This document shows positions 34,942 through 43,751 of a DNA stretch of 64,000 nucleotides, in pieces. The stretch comes from Daejeonella rubra. Lineage in GTDB: Bacteria > Bacteroidota > Bacteroidia > Sphingobacteriales > Sphingobacteriaceae. Both the position numbers and the translations under genes were made by a program. The notes beneath the pieces are model-generated. The model saw only the letters and a list, made by a program, of their open reading frames with translations, was not told where the DNA came from and searched no databases. Each line of letters opens with the position of its first letter. Within the stretch, counting starts at the first letter, position 1. Location of the stretch: positions 56,234-120,233 of the forward strand of contig NZ_FNHH01000011.1 of assembly GCF_900103545.1 (NCBI RefSeq), in the 5' to 3' direction.

Positions 34942-36258
34942 ATGTCATCAGTAGAGACAAACTATGTGCCTTACAAAGTTAAGGACATCACATTAGCAGA
35001 ATGGGGCCGTAAAGAAATCGGTCTTGCAGAAGCAGAAATGCCAGGATTAATGGCACTTCGCGAAGAATTCGGAGCTTCAAAACCACTTAAAGGTGCACGC
35101 ATCGCAGGATGTTTGCACATGACCATTCAAACAGCTGTTTTAATTGAAACTCTTGTTGAATTAGGTGCTGAAGTTACCTGGTCATCATGTAACATTTTCT
35201 CAACTCAGGATCATGCTGCTGCTGCAATTGCTGCTGCAGGAATACAGGTTTATGCCTGGAAAGGTCTTAACGAAGAAGAATTTGACTGGTGTATCGAACA
35301 AACTTTACATTTCGGACCAGAGCGTCAGCCATTAAACATGATCCTTGATGATGGTGGCGATCTAACTAATATGGTATTTGACAGGTTCCCTGCACTTATC
35401 GCAGCGATCAAAGGTCTTTCTGAAGAAACAACTACCGGAGTTCACCGCTTATATGAGCGTATGAAGAACGGAACATTGCACTTACCTGCAATCAATGTAA
35501 ATGATTCAGTAACAAAATCTAAATTTGACAATAAATACGGTTGCCGTGAATCATTGGTTGATGCGATCCGTCGTGCAACTGACGTAATGATGGCTGGTAA
35601 AGTTGCTGTTGTTTGTGGTTATGGTGATGTTGGTAAAGGTTCTGCAGTTTCTTTGAGCTCTCAGGGAGTTCGTGTAATTGTAACTGAAATTGACCCTATC
35701 TGTGCTTTACAGGCAGCAATGGAAGGTTATGAAGTGAAAAAATTAGCTACAGCAATTAAAGAAGCAGATATCGTGGTAACTACTACCGGTAACTGTGACA
35801 TCGTTCGTGGCGAGCATTTCCTTGCATTAAAAGACAAAGCTATTGTTTGTAATATTGGCCACTTCGATAATGAGATTGATATGGCATGGTTAAACACAAA
35901 TTATGGTCATACTAAAGTTGAGATCAAACCACAGGTTGATAAATATACGCTCAACGGTAAAGATGTCATCATTCTTGCTGAAGGCCGTTTAGTGAATTTA
36001 GGATGTGCAACTGGTCACCCATCATTTGTAATGTCGAATTCATTCACCAATCAGACATTGGCTCAGTTAGAACTTTGGACAAACACTGATAAGTATGAGA
36101 ACAAGGTTTACGTTCTTCCAAAATACCTGGATGAAAAAGTAGCTCGTTTACATCTTGCAAAGATCGGTGTTGAACTTGAAACATTGGATCAGCATCAGGC
36201 TGATTACATTGGTGTTCCGGTTGAGGGTCCGTTTAAAGGGGATGCTTACAGGTATTAA
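34942..36258 (+). CDS. ahcY: Adenosylhomocysteinase
   Basis: Hydrolyses S-adenosylhomocysteine to adenosine and homocysteine with bound NAD, removing the product of SAM-dependent methylation. 438 residues. The substrate domain has GCLHMTIQTAVLIETL, TWSSCNIFSTQDHAAAA and NDSVTKSKFDNKYGCRESL. The NAD-binding loop is GYGDVGKGSA (near 225-234). The C-terminus PFKGDAYRY is diagnostic, contributing the Lys and Tyr that reach the neighbouring subunit's NAD. Codon use looks optimised compared with neighbours, suggesting high expression, and a strong consensus promoter precedes it. Confidence 0.98.
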   Translation: MSSVETNYVPYKVKDITLAEWGRKEIGLAEAEMPGLMALREEFGASKPLKGARIAGCLHMTIQTAVLIETLVELGAEVTWSSCNIFSTQDHAAAAIAAAGIQVYAWKGLNEEEFDWCIEQTLHFGPERQPLNMILDDGGDLTNMVFDRFPALIAAIKGLSEETTTGVHRLYERMKNGTLHLPAINVNDSVTKSKFDNKYGCRESLVDAIRRATDVMMAGKVAVVCGYGDVGKGSAVSLSSQGVRVIVTEIDPICALQAAMEGYEVKKLATAIKEADIVVTTTGNCDIVRGEHFLALKDKAIVCNIGHFDNEIDMAWLNTNYGHTKVEIKPQVDKYTLNGKDVIILAEGRLVNLGCATGHPSFVMSNSFTNQTLAQLELWTNTDKYENKVYVLPKYLDEKVARLHLAKIGVELETLDQHQADYIGVPVEGPFKGDAYRY

Positions 36259-36260
36259 TT

Positions 36261-36350
36261 GAGGGCAGAGGACGGAAGACTGAGGTAGGAGGACGGAAGA
36301 CTGAAGACTGAGGACGGAGGACGGAAAACAGAGGTCTGAGGACGGAGGTT
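36261..36350. repeat. Purine-rich degenerate tandem repeat (GAGGACGGAAGACTGA type)
   Basis: About 90 bp directly after the ahcY stop, built from variants of GGACGGAAGACTGAGG. The strand is almost purely G and A. Related tracts occur at 36821-36860 (complementary sense), 46691-46740, 51805-51853 and 52089-52140. Confidence 0.8.
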
Positions 36351-36395
36351 ACCGTTAAATAAGTTAAATACCACAAATTTGACGCATTTTATAAG

Positions 36396-36423
36396 AATGC
36401 TTACTTTCGGGTAAGCATTTTTT
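36396..36423 (+). terminator. Perfect hairpin with T-run just before the S23 gene start
   Basis: AATGCTTAC-TTTCGG-GTAAGCATT (9 bp perfect stem) is followed by four or more T residues running into the ATG at 36424. It is probably the ahcY terminator, located 138 bp after its stop. Its position at the next start codon also allows an attenuation role. Confidence 0.8.
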
Positions 36424-36783
36424 ATGATCAAAACATTTTCAGATCTGGAGGTATATCGGCTATCCTATCAATTTTCAATTGATATTTTCCATCTCTCTTA
36501 GCAATTTCCAGTATCGGAGAAATATTCATTAACCAGCCAAATTATTCGCTCAACAAGATCAGTAAGTGCTAACATTGCAGAAGGTTTCGGCAGAAGAACA
36601 TACCAGGCAGAATTTAAGAAATTTCTCATTTACTCGACAGGATCTTTGGAAGAAAGCAAGGTTTGGCTGAATTTTGCAAAAGACTGTGAGTATATTTCGC
36701 CTCAGCAATTCGATCTTTTACAAATGAAAACAGACGAAATCGGTGCGAAACTGTATAAGCTTTATATTAATTGGAAATCTTAA
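36424..36783 (+). pseudogene. Four-helix bundle protein (23S rRNA intervening-sequence S23 family) with in-frame amber stop
   Basis: A 118-residue frame starts MIKTFSDLEVYRLSYQFSID and continues after one TAG (36499-36501, codon 26) in the same frame with QFPVSEKYSLTSQIIRSTR, SVSANIAEGFGRRTYQAEFK and FLIYSTGSLEESKVWLNFAK to a TAA at 36781-36783. This is the conserved pattern of the S23/IVP four-helix bundle family (FxDLEVW ... LTSQIRRAxxSIxxNIAEGxGR). The stop stands where the family usually has lysine (AAG to TAG by one change). With no frameshift and the rest well preserved, it is a recent pseudogene, a read-through gene or a sequencing error. Confidence 0.85.
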
Positions 36784-36820
36784 TCTAATTTAGTGGCATC
36801 CTAAACAAATATACCCCTAA

Positions 36821-36860
36821 CCCTCAGACTTCATACCTCAGACTTCAGACCTCATACCTC
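36821..36860. repeat. Pyrimidine-rich CTCAGACTTCATACCTC repeat abutting pdxJ start
   Basis: Degenerate repeats of TCAGACCTCATACC run right up to the pdxJ ATG. They are the complement of the purine tracts seen elsewhere in the window. Confidence 0.7.
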
Positions 36861-37580
36861 ATGACAAAACTATCCGTCAACATCAATAAAATAGCTACTC
36901 TCCGCAATTCCAGAGGTGGCAATAACCCTGATCTGATTAAAGTTGCACTTGATGCAGAGCGCTTTGGTGCTGAAGGGATAACCGTTCACCCACGTCCGGA
37001 TGAAAGACATATCCGCTATCAGGATGTATTCGATCTGAAAAAGGTGATCCAAACAGAGTTCAATATTGAAGGTAATCCTAAAGAACAAAAATTTGTCGAG
37101 CTGGTTTTAGCCAATAAGCCTGCACAGGTTACCCTGGTACCCGATACAGAGGGGCAATTAACTTCCAACCATGGCTGGGATACTATTAAGCATCAATCCT
37201 ACTTAAAAGATATTATTGCGGTATTTAAAGCTGAAGGCATCCGTGTCTCCATATTTGTTGATCCTTCTGAAGAAATGGTAGAGGCCGCTCAATCCACAGG
37301 AACAGATCGCATTGAACTTTATACTGAAGCCTATGCTTCCGGATTTCATGAGGATAAAGAACGAGCTATTAAACCCTATATTAAAGCTGCGAAACTAGCC
37401 GAAAAACTAGGCCTTGGTATCAATGCCGGTCATGATCTCGACCTCCATAATCTTCAATATTTTTCACAAAATATTCCCGGTTTGCTGGAAGTCAGCATAG
37501 GTCATGCATTGATATGTGATTCCCTTTATTTCGGACTTGAAAACACCATACAGATGTATTTAAGGCAAAAAAATGGATGA
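36861..37580 (+). CDS. pdxJ: Pyridoxine 5'-phosphate synthase
   Basis: Forms pyridoxine 5'-phosphate from 1-deoxyxylulose 5-phosphate and 3-amino-2-oxopropyl phosphate. TIM barrel of 239 residues: LSVNINKIATLRNSRGGNNPD, GAEGITVHPRPDERHIR, FNIEGNP, VTLVPDTEGQLTSNHGWD, RIELYTEAYA, GLGINAGHDLDLHNL and EVSIGHALICDSLYFGLE. All are family landmarks, including the active-site His-Arg loop. The upstream region is the pyrimidine-rich repeat, so any promoter must lie before it. The PLP pathway serves Kbl and GcvP encoded in this window. Confidence 0.96.
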   Translation: MTKLSVNINKIATLRNSRGGNNPDLIKVALDAERFGAEGITVHPRPDERHIRYQDVFDLKKVIQTEFNIEGNPKEQKFVELVLANKPAQVTLVPDTEGQLTSNHGWDTIKHQSYLKDIIAVFKAEGIRVSIFVDPSEEMVEAAQSTGTDRIELYTEAYASGFHEDKERAIKPYIKAAKLAEKLGLGINAGHDLDLHNLQYFSQNIPGLLEVSIGHALICDSLYFGLENTIQMYLRQKNG

Positions 37581-37627
37581 TCATCCCATTTATGGGTTCA
37601 AAAAAAATCAAATAATTATAACATAAA

Positions 37628-38686
37628 ATGACTCAAACACTGGACATTGTTAAATTCCTGGAATTGGCTGATACTATACCTGTGGTAGACGTAAGAACGC
37701 CCCTTGAATTTGAACATGCCAGTATTCCGGGTGCGTTTAATCTTCCGATCTTCTCCAATGAGGAAAGGGTTATAGTTGGGACAACCTACAAACAAAAAGG
37801 TCGGGAGGAAGCTATTTTGCTTGGTTTTGATCTTACCGGACCAAAATGGTCGGGATTTATTCAGCAAGCCCTCAAGATTGCTCCCGGGAAAAAGATCCTG
37901 GTTCATTGCTGGCGTGGTGGTATGCGAAGCGGCGCAATGGCATGGGCATTGAACCTGTACGGTTTTGAGGTATATCTTCTGGAAGGGGGATACAAGCGAT
38001 ACCGAAACTGGGTATTGGCGCAGTTCAAAGAAAATTATCCTATCCTCATTTTGGGAGGAATGACCGGATCAGGCAAAACAAAAACCTTAGTTAAGCTAAA
38101 AGAACTTAACCAGCAGGTTATTGATCTGGAAGATCTGGCTCAGCATCAGGGCTCTTCTTATGGATCAATGGGGTATTTGAAACAACCCAGTCAGGAGCAT
38201 TTTGAAAATTTACTGGCATCCCAGCTTATTAAAATAGATAAAACAAAGCCCCTTTGGCTGGAAGATGAAAGCCTGTCGATCGGGAAATGCTTTATTCCGA
38301 ACCCTATTTTTCAGCAGATGCGTGAATCTGCCCTGCTGAAACTTGAAGTGCCCTTTCAGGAAAGAGTTGACTTTCTGGTGGAAGAATATGGAAAACTGGA
38401 CAAGGAATTCCTGATCGAGAGCACCGTTAGAATTGGAAAAAGGCTTGGGCCCGAACAAACCAGAGATGCCATTGCCGCTATCCGGGAAGACCGAATGGAC
38501 ACTTTCATCAAGATCGTATTGGTATATTATGATAAAACCTATGCCAACGGCCAGGGAAAAAGAGAAAAAGAAAATATCCATATCATTGAGTGCAGCAGTA
38601 CAGAAGCTGATGAAAACAGCTCTCTCCTGTTAAATTACATTCAATCAAATGAAATATTAAAACCAAATACAATCCTGAATATCTAA
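37628..38686 (+). CDS. mnmH: tRNA 2-selenouridine synthase
   Basis: Replaces sulfur by selenium in 2-thiouridine at tRNA position 34 using selenophosphate. 352 residues. An N-terminal rhodanese domain has the catalytic Cys C94 in LVHCWRGGMRS. A P-loop domain follows, with GGMTGSGKTKT (143-153), the tract QVIDLEDLAQHQGSSYG and the late LWLEDESLSIGK. All are characteristic of SelU/MnmH. The selenophosphate supplier selD follows 62 bp downstream on the same strand, forming a two-gene selenium pathway. Confidence 0.95.
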   Translation: MTQTLDIVKFLELADTIPVVDVRTPLEFEHASIPGAFNLPIFSNEERVIVGTTYKQKGREEAILLGFDLTGPKWSGFIQQALKIAPGKKILVHCWRGGMRSGAMAWALNLYGFEVYLLEGGYKRYRNWVLAQFKENYPILILGGMTGSGKTKTLVKLKELNQQVIDLEDLAQHQGSSYGSMGYLKQPSQEHFENLLASQLIKIDKTKPLWLEDESLSIGKCFIPNPIFQQMRESALLKLEVPFQERVDFLVEEYGKLDKEFLIESTVRIGKRLGPEQTRDAIAAIREDRMDTFIKIVLVYYDKTYANGQGKREKENIHIIECSSTEADENSSLLLNYIQSNEILKPNTILNI

Positions 38687-38748
38687 TATCTCAACCTGAT
38701 AGCTATCGGGTCTCTATACTCATATCTCAATACTCATATCTACAATAA

Positions 38749-39798
38749 ATGAACCCTGAAGAAATAAAATTAACTCAATATTCACATGGTGCAGGCTGCG
38801 GATGTAAGATCAGTCCGGCAGTTCTGGATCTTATCCTGCACAGCCCAATAAAACATGCCGTAGATCCATCTTTATTGGTTGGCAATAACACGCGTGATGA
38901 TGCCGCAGTTTTAGACCTGGGTAACGGTACAGCTTTAATTTCAACTACAGATTTTTTTATGCCGATCGTTGATGATGCCTATGATTTTGGCAGGATCGCT
39001 TCAGCAAATGCCATCAGTGATGTGTACGCTATGGGTGGTAAGCCGGTGCTTGCCATTGCCATTCTGGGCTGGCCCATCGATAAGCTCTCTCCTGAAGTAG
39101 CTCAAAAAGTTCTGGAAGGTTCGCGTTCTATTTGTGCCGAAGCAGGAATTACCCTTGCCGGTGGACACAGTATTGATAGTCCGGAGCCTATATTCGGACT
39201 CGCAGTAAATGGCATGGTTGATATTCAGAACTTAAAACAAAATTCAACAGCCATTGCAGGATGCAAACTATATTTAACCAAAGCATTAGGTGTTGGCATA
39301 TTAACCACCGCACAGAAAAAAGGCATTTTGAAACCTGAGCATGCTGATATTGCACCTAAAAGCATGTCGATGCTGAATAAGATCGGCGAAACGCTGGGCA
39401 AACTTGACTATGTAAAAGCGATGACCGATGTAACCGGATTCGGATTATTAGGCCATTTATCTGAGATGTGTGAAGGAAGTAATTTGCAGGCTATAATTGA
39501 GTTTGACAAAGTTCCAAGAATAAATGAGATCGACGAATATCTGGATCAGAACTCTGTTCCCGGGGGCACCAACAGGAATTGGGCCAGCTACGGGCATAAG
39601 GTGAAAACCATTACAGATAGACAGAAGCATATTCTGGCAGACCCTCAGACAAGCGGCGGACTATTAGTTGCTATTCAGGAGGAAAAAGCAAGTGAATTTG
39701 AACAGATACTAAGAGACAATGGAATTCCTGAAAAGAACATCGTTTGTTTCGGGACTCTATCAGAAAGAAATGGGGAGAAGCTCATTGAAGTTATTTAA
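38749..39798 (+). CDS. selD: Selenide, water dikinase (selenophosphate synthase)
   Basis: Makes selenophosphate from selenide and ATP. 349 residues. The N-terminal reactive segment HGAGCGCKIS has Cys (C17) at the position that is selenocysteine in some homologues, followed by C19 and K20. DDAAVLDLGNGTALISTTDF, FGRIASANAISDVYAMGGKP and GITLAGGHSI are typical glycine-rich nucleotide-binding segments. It is downstream of mnmH, so selenium here is probably used for tRNA 2-selenouridine. No selA, selB or selC is in the window. Confidence 0.96.
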   Translation: MNPEEIKLTQYSHGAGCGCKISPAVLDLILHSPIKHAVDPSLLVGNNTRDDAAVLDLGNGTALISTTDFFMPIVDDAYDFGRIASANAISDVYAMGGKPVLAIAILGWPIDKLSPEVAQKVLEGSRSICAEAGITLAGGHSIDSPEPIFGLAVNGMVDIQNLKQNSTAIAGCKLYLTKALGVGILTTAQKKGILKPEHADIAPKSMSMLNKIGETLGKLDYVKAMTDVTGFGLLGHLSEMCEGSNLQAIIEFDKVPRINEIDEYLDQNSVPGGTNRNWASYGHKVKTITDRQKHILADPQTSGGLLVAIQEEKASEFEQILRDNGIPEKNIVCFGTLSERNGEKLIEVI

Positions 39799-39883
39799 TA
39801 AAACGAATTCGATATGAATGCCACTCTTTCATATTTAAAAAGCGGCATATTTTTAGTACATCTTCTTAAATAAGATAAAAGCT

Positions 39884-40453
39884 ATGAAAAGATCAGCAAC
39901 ACTCCTGTTTATTTTATTCAGCACCATTTTTATGAATGGATGCGGAAGTGAAACCAGTATCAATGAAAATGAAGCATCGGCAGTGATCGCCGACTATCTC
40001 GAATCAAATCCGGAGTACAAAACGACTTCTTTTAATTATGGTGAGATGAGTTTCAAAGGTGAAAAAGATCAGGAAGAGCTCCGTAAGTACGAAGCTTTAG
40101 AAGATAATGGCCTCATCAAAATGGAACTGATTGAAGGAAAGAAACGGTTTTTATCAAAAGACAGCACATTTGTTTATCAGATCAGCCTTACAGAGAAAGC
40201 CGCACCACTGGTTATCAGTCAGGGTAAGGACAAGGCAAAAGTTAAGACTGTAACCTATATTCTGGATGAGGAAAAACCCGTAAATTTTGTAAAATCAGCT
40301 AACAAAACTGCCAAAGCTACCGTAACCTTAAAAAGAGAAGAGACCGATTTTTATTCTTTTGACAACAGCAAGGCATCCAATAGTGAATTCATCACTAAGA
40401 CCTATAAGCTTAAACTTAAAAAAGAAGCCGGCTGGGTTGTTACCGGAGAATAA
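39884..40453 (+). CDS. Hypothetical lipoprotein
   Basis: 189 residues. A lipoprotein signal peptide ends at FMNGC (Cys20). The rest is soluble, lysine/glutamate-rich and without a motif I recognise. Repeated beta-strand-like stretches (KVKTVTYILDEEKPVNFVKS, KTYKLKLKKEAGWVVTGE) suggest a small beta-domain. The next gene, gcvP, has its own promoter. Function unknown. Confidence 0.75.
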   Translation: MKRSATLLFILFSTIFMNGCGSETSINENEASAVIADYLESNPEYKTTSFNYGEMSFKGEKDQEELRKYEALEDNGLIKMELIEGKKRFLSKDSTFVYQISLTEKAAPLVISQGKDKAKVKTVTYILDEEKPVNFVKSANKTAKATVTLKREETDFYSFDNSKASNSEFITKTYKLKLKKEAGWVVTGE

Positions 40454-40570
40454 TATCTTTCAAAGACTATCTATTCGTAATCCTGGAGGGTAATTTACTA
40501 TGAACTCTGATCTTACAAATATTTTTCTCGTGAAAATAATTCACGCTCAATGAAATATGGGGAAAATGCT

Positions 40571-40578
40571 TATTTTTG
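40571..40578 (+). promoter_or_regulatory. -7 box of gcvP
   Basis: TATTTTTG (TAnnTTTG) lies 26 bp before the ATG at 40604. It falls inside the extended frame that starts at 40550, so the upstream start would be before the promoter and is unlikely. Confidence 0.55.
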
Positions 40579-40603
40579 CGGCACCAAAACTCCCCCTATT
40601 TTA

Positions 40604-43486
40604 ATGAAATTGAATATAGATTATCAGGAAAAATTTGAGCAACGTCATATCGCTCCAAATGAGAAAGATATTGACAAAATGCTTGATGTTATTTGTGTGG
40701 ATTCTATCGATGAATTGATCGAGCAAACAGTGCCGGCAAACATCCGATTAAAAAAAGCATTAGATCTGCCGGCTGCAAAAAGTGAATTCGATTACCTGAA
40801 TGATCTTAAATTAACAGCCTCAAAAAATAAAGTTTTTAAATCATACATCGGCCAGGGATATCACGATGTGATCGTTCCAGGGGTTATACAACGCAATATT
40901 CTGGAAAATCCGGGATGGTATACCCAATACACTCCCTATCAGGCAGAAATTGCACAGGGCCGTTTACAGGCATTGTTAAATTTCCAGACCATGGTGATCG
41001 ACCTCACAGGAATGGCAATAGCAAATGCCTCCCTTCTCGATGAAGGGACAGCCGCCGCCGAAGCGATGTTCATGCAATACAGCCTTCGTAAAAATGACGA
41101 TGCCAAAGTATTCTTTGTTTCTCAGGAAGTACTGACTCAAACAATAGATATTTTAAAGACCCGCTCTGCTCCCTATGGAATAGAGATCCGTATTGGTGAT
41201 CATCAGACAGTTGAACTGGATGAAACCATGTTTGGAGCAATGGTTCAATATCCGGCAGGTAAAGGAGAAGTGTATAATTACTCTGATTTTGCCACAAAAG
41301 CACATGAAAAAGGCATCAAACTAACCGTTGCAGCCGATATCATGGCGTTAGCGCTTTTAACTCCTCCGGGAGAATGGGGTGCTGACATTGTAGTTGGTTC
41401 AACACAGCGTTTCGGAATTCCGATGGGCTTTGGGGGACCACACGCAGCATTCTTCGCTACAAAAGAAGAATACAAGCGTTCTCTGCCGGGGAGAATTATC
41501 GGAGTCACCATTGACAGTGCCGGAAATTATGCACTCAGAATGGCCTTGCAGACACGTGAACAGCATATCCGTAGAGATAAAGCCACTTCAAATATTTGTA
41601 CAGCTCAGGCTTTATTGGCAATTATGGCCAGTATGTATGCCATTTATCACGGACCTGCAGGAATAAAACTGATCGCAGAACGCATCCATGGCCTGACAGT
41701 ATTTCTGTCAAAAGCTCTGGTAAGTTTAGGATACAAACAAGACAATCAGTTTTTCTTTGATACACTGAAATTAGATCTTGGCGAACTAAAAAATTCGATC
41801 CACGCTGAAGCCATAAATAATGAGGTTAACCTGAACTATGAAGGTTCATTGGTTAGCATCACACTTGATGAAACTACTTCAACAGAAGATGTGTTAACCC
41901 TGATCAAATTTTTCGCAAAAGTTAAAGGCAAAAGCATTCACGACCTTGACCTTGATGGATTAAAATCTGATATCAGATCACAGATCCCGTCTGAACTGCA
42001 AAGAAAATCAAGCTATTTAACACACCCGGTATTCAATTCGCATCACTCAGAACATGAGATGCTCAGGTATATCAAGTCGCTGGAAGCAAAAGACCTTTCA
42101 CTTTGCCATTCAATGATTGCATTAGGATCTTGTACCATGAAACTGAATGCAACTACCGAAATGGTTCCGGTTACATGGGCAGAATTCAGTAAGATCCATC
42201 CATTTGCTCCAACAGATCAGGTTGGGGGATATATGCAGATCTTCGCCGAATTAAATGAATGGCTCAGCGAGATCACAGGCTTTGCAGCAATGAGTTTACA
42301 GCCTAATTCAGGTGCTCAGGGCGAGTATGCAGGCCTGATGGTTATCCGCGCTTATCATCTGGACAGAGGCGACAAACAACGGAATGTGGCTTTAATTCCT
42401 TCTTCGGCACATGGCACCAACCCTGCTTCTGCAGCAATGGCTGGCATGAAGATCATCATTGTAAAATGTGATGAGCGTGGAAATATTGATGTTTCCGACC
42501 TGAAGGAAAAAGCAATTGAACATGCTGAAGATCTATCTTGCCTGATGGTAACTTACCCATCTACCCATGGGGTATTTGAGGAATCGATCGTTGAGATCTG
42601 TGAGATCATTCACCAATATGGCGGACAGGTTTATATGGATGGGGCCAACATGAATGCTCAGGTAGGATTAACAAGTCCTGCAACCATTGGAGCCGATGTT
42701 TGCCACTTAAATCTTCATAAAACATTTTGTATCCCTCATGGAGGGGGCGGCCCGGGAATGGGACCCATTGGAGTTGCAAAACATCTGGTACCATATTTAC
42801 CGGGACATGCAATTGTAAACATGGGTAACAGTAAATCTATTTCTGCTGTTTCATCTGCACCATGGGGCTCAGCATCTATCCTGTTAATATCACATGCATA
42901 TATTGCTATGATGGGTGGCGACGGATTGGCCAATGCAACTAAATTTGCTATCCTGAATGCCAATTATATCAAAGCCCGCTTAGAAGGCTCCTACCCTGTT
43001 CTATATTCAGGAAGCCAGGGACGATGTGCACATGAGATGATCCTTGATTGCCGTGCTTTCAAGAATTTTGGCATTGAAGTTACTGATATTGCCAAAAGAC
43101 TGATGGATTATGGCTTCCATGCACCAACAGTGTCCTTTCCGGTAGCAGGAACTGTGATGATCGAGCCTACAGAATCAGAACCTAAGCATGAACTTGATCG
43201 TTTCTGTGATGCAATGATCGCCATCCGATCAGAAATTGAAGAAGTAGAGAATGGCATAATGGATAAAACAGACAATCCATTGAAAAATGCGCCTCATACT
43301 TCAGCTGTTGTAACTGCAAATGGCTGGGCACACCCATATTCACGTCAGCAGGCAGCCTTCCCACTGCCTTATGTTGCAGCATTCAAATTCTGGCCTTCTG
43401 TTGGAAGAGTCAATGACACGCATGGCGACAGAACACTTATTTGTTCTTGTCCACCAATTGAGTCTTATGCTGAGGAAGTTGTATAA
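40604..43486 (+). CDS. gcvP: Glycine dehydrogenase (decarboxylating), P protein of the glycine cleavage system
   Basis: PLP enzyme that decarboxylates glycine and passes the aminomethyl group to the H protein. About 960 residues in the single-chain form (N-half 1-430, C-half 450-960). Landmarks: ERHIAPNE-like QRHIAPNEKDIDKML at the start, IGQGYHDVIVPGVIQRNILE, GWYTQYTPYQAEIAQGRLQ, MNATTEM-like CTMKLNATTEMVPV, QPNSGAQGEYAGL, and the PLP-lysine region NLHKTFCIPHGGGGPGMGP (Lys near 706). I start at MKLNIDYQEKF (40604), because the longer frame from 40550 (MKYGENAYF) crosses the promoter. No gcvT or gcvH is adjacent. Confidence 0.97.
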   Translation: MKLNIDYQEKFEQRHIAPNEKDIDKMLDVICVDSIDELIEQTVPANIRLKKALDLPAAKSEFDYLNDLKLTASKNKVFKSYIGQGYHDVIVPGVIQRNILENPGWYTQYTPYQAEIAQGRLQALLNFQTMVIDLTGMAIANASLLDEGTAAAEAMFMQYSLRKNDDAKVFFVSQEVLTQTIDILKTRSAPYGIEIRIGDHQTVELDETMFGAMVQYPAGKGEVYNYSDFATKAHEKGIKLTVAADIMALALLTPPGEWGADIVVGSTQRFGIPMGFGGPHAAFFATKEEYKRSLPGRIIGVTIDSAGNYALRMALQTREQHIRRDKATSNICTAQALLAIMASMYAIYHGPAGIKLIAERIHGLTVFLSKALVSLGYKQDNQFFFDTLKLDLGELKNSIHAEAINNEVNLNYEGSLVSITLDETTSTEDVLTLIKFFAKVKGKSIHDLDLDGLKSDIRSQIPSELQRKSSYLTHPVFNSHHSEHEMLRYIKSLEAKDLSLCHSMIALGSCTMKLNATTEMVPVTWAEFSKIHPFAPTDQVGGYMQIFAELNEWLSEITGFAAMSLQPNSGAQGEYAGLMVIRAYHLDRGDKQRNVALIPSSAHGTNPASAAMAGMKIIIVKCDERGNIDVSDLKEKAIEHAEDLSCLMVTYPSTHGVFEESIVEICEIIHQYGGQVYMDGANMNAQVGLTSPATIGADVCHLNLHKTFCIPHGGGGPGMGPIGVAKHLVPYLPGHAIVNMGNSKSISAVSSAPWGSASILLISHAYIAMMGGDGLANATKFAILNANYIKARLEGSYPVLYSGSQGRCAHEMILDCRAFKNFGIEVTDIAKRLMDYGFHAPTVSFPVAGTVMIEPTESEPKHELDRFCDAMIAIRSEIEEVENGIMDKTDNPLKNAPHTSAVVTANGWAHPYSRQQAAFPLPYVAAFKFWPSVGRVNDTHGDRTLICSCPPIESYAEEVV

Positions 43487-43519
43487 AATAAATAATATAA
43501 ATAGTAAATAATATTGTGA

Positions 43520-43548
43520 TACCCCGCCGTAAAAGGTGGGGTATTTTT
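43520..43548 (+). terminator. Terminator of gcvP
   Basis: ACCCCGCC-GTAAAA-GGTGGGGT (8 bp with one G-T pair) is followed by A and TTTTT, 34 bp after the stop. Confidence 0.85.
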
Positions 43549-43751
43549 AATTACTAATAATCCCAATAATAATTGAGGGGTAATACTTATTAATCAAAGA
43601 TTATCTTTACTTTGATTAAGTTAATAAATAGTAGAGATAGTAAATGCACTAATCCATTTAAGCATACACCTGATTTTAGATATGCCAGACAATGAGGCTT
43701 ATTTATCGCAGCCTGCCGGCCATTTGAGAAGCATAAAATCGTAATGTGCAT

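Noticed and set aside
38749..38808. Selenocysteine in SelD
   Set aside because: The reactive position is encoded by a cysteine codon (HGAGCGC), not TGA.
40550..40603. Upstream ATG start for gcvP
   Set aside because: The extra 18 residues include the promoter box TATTTTTG and do not resemble the family N-terminus.
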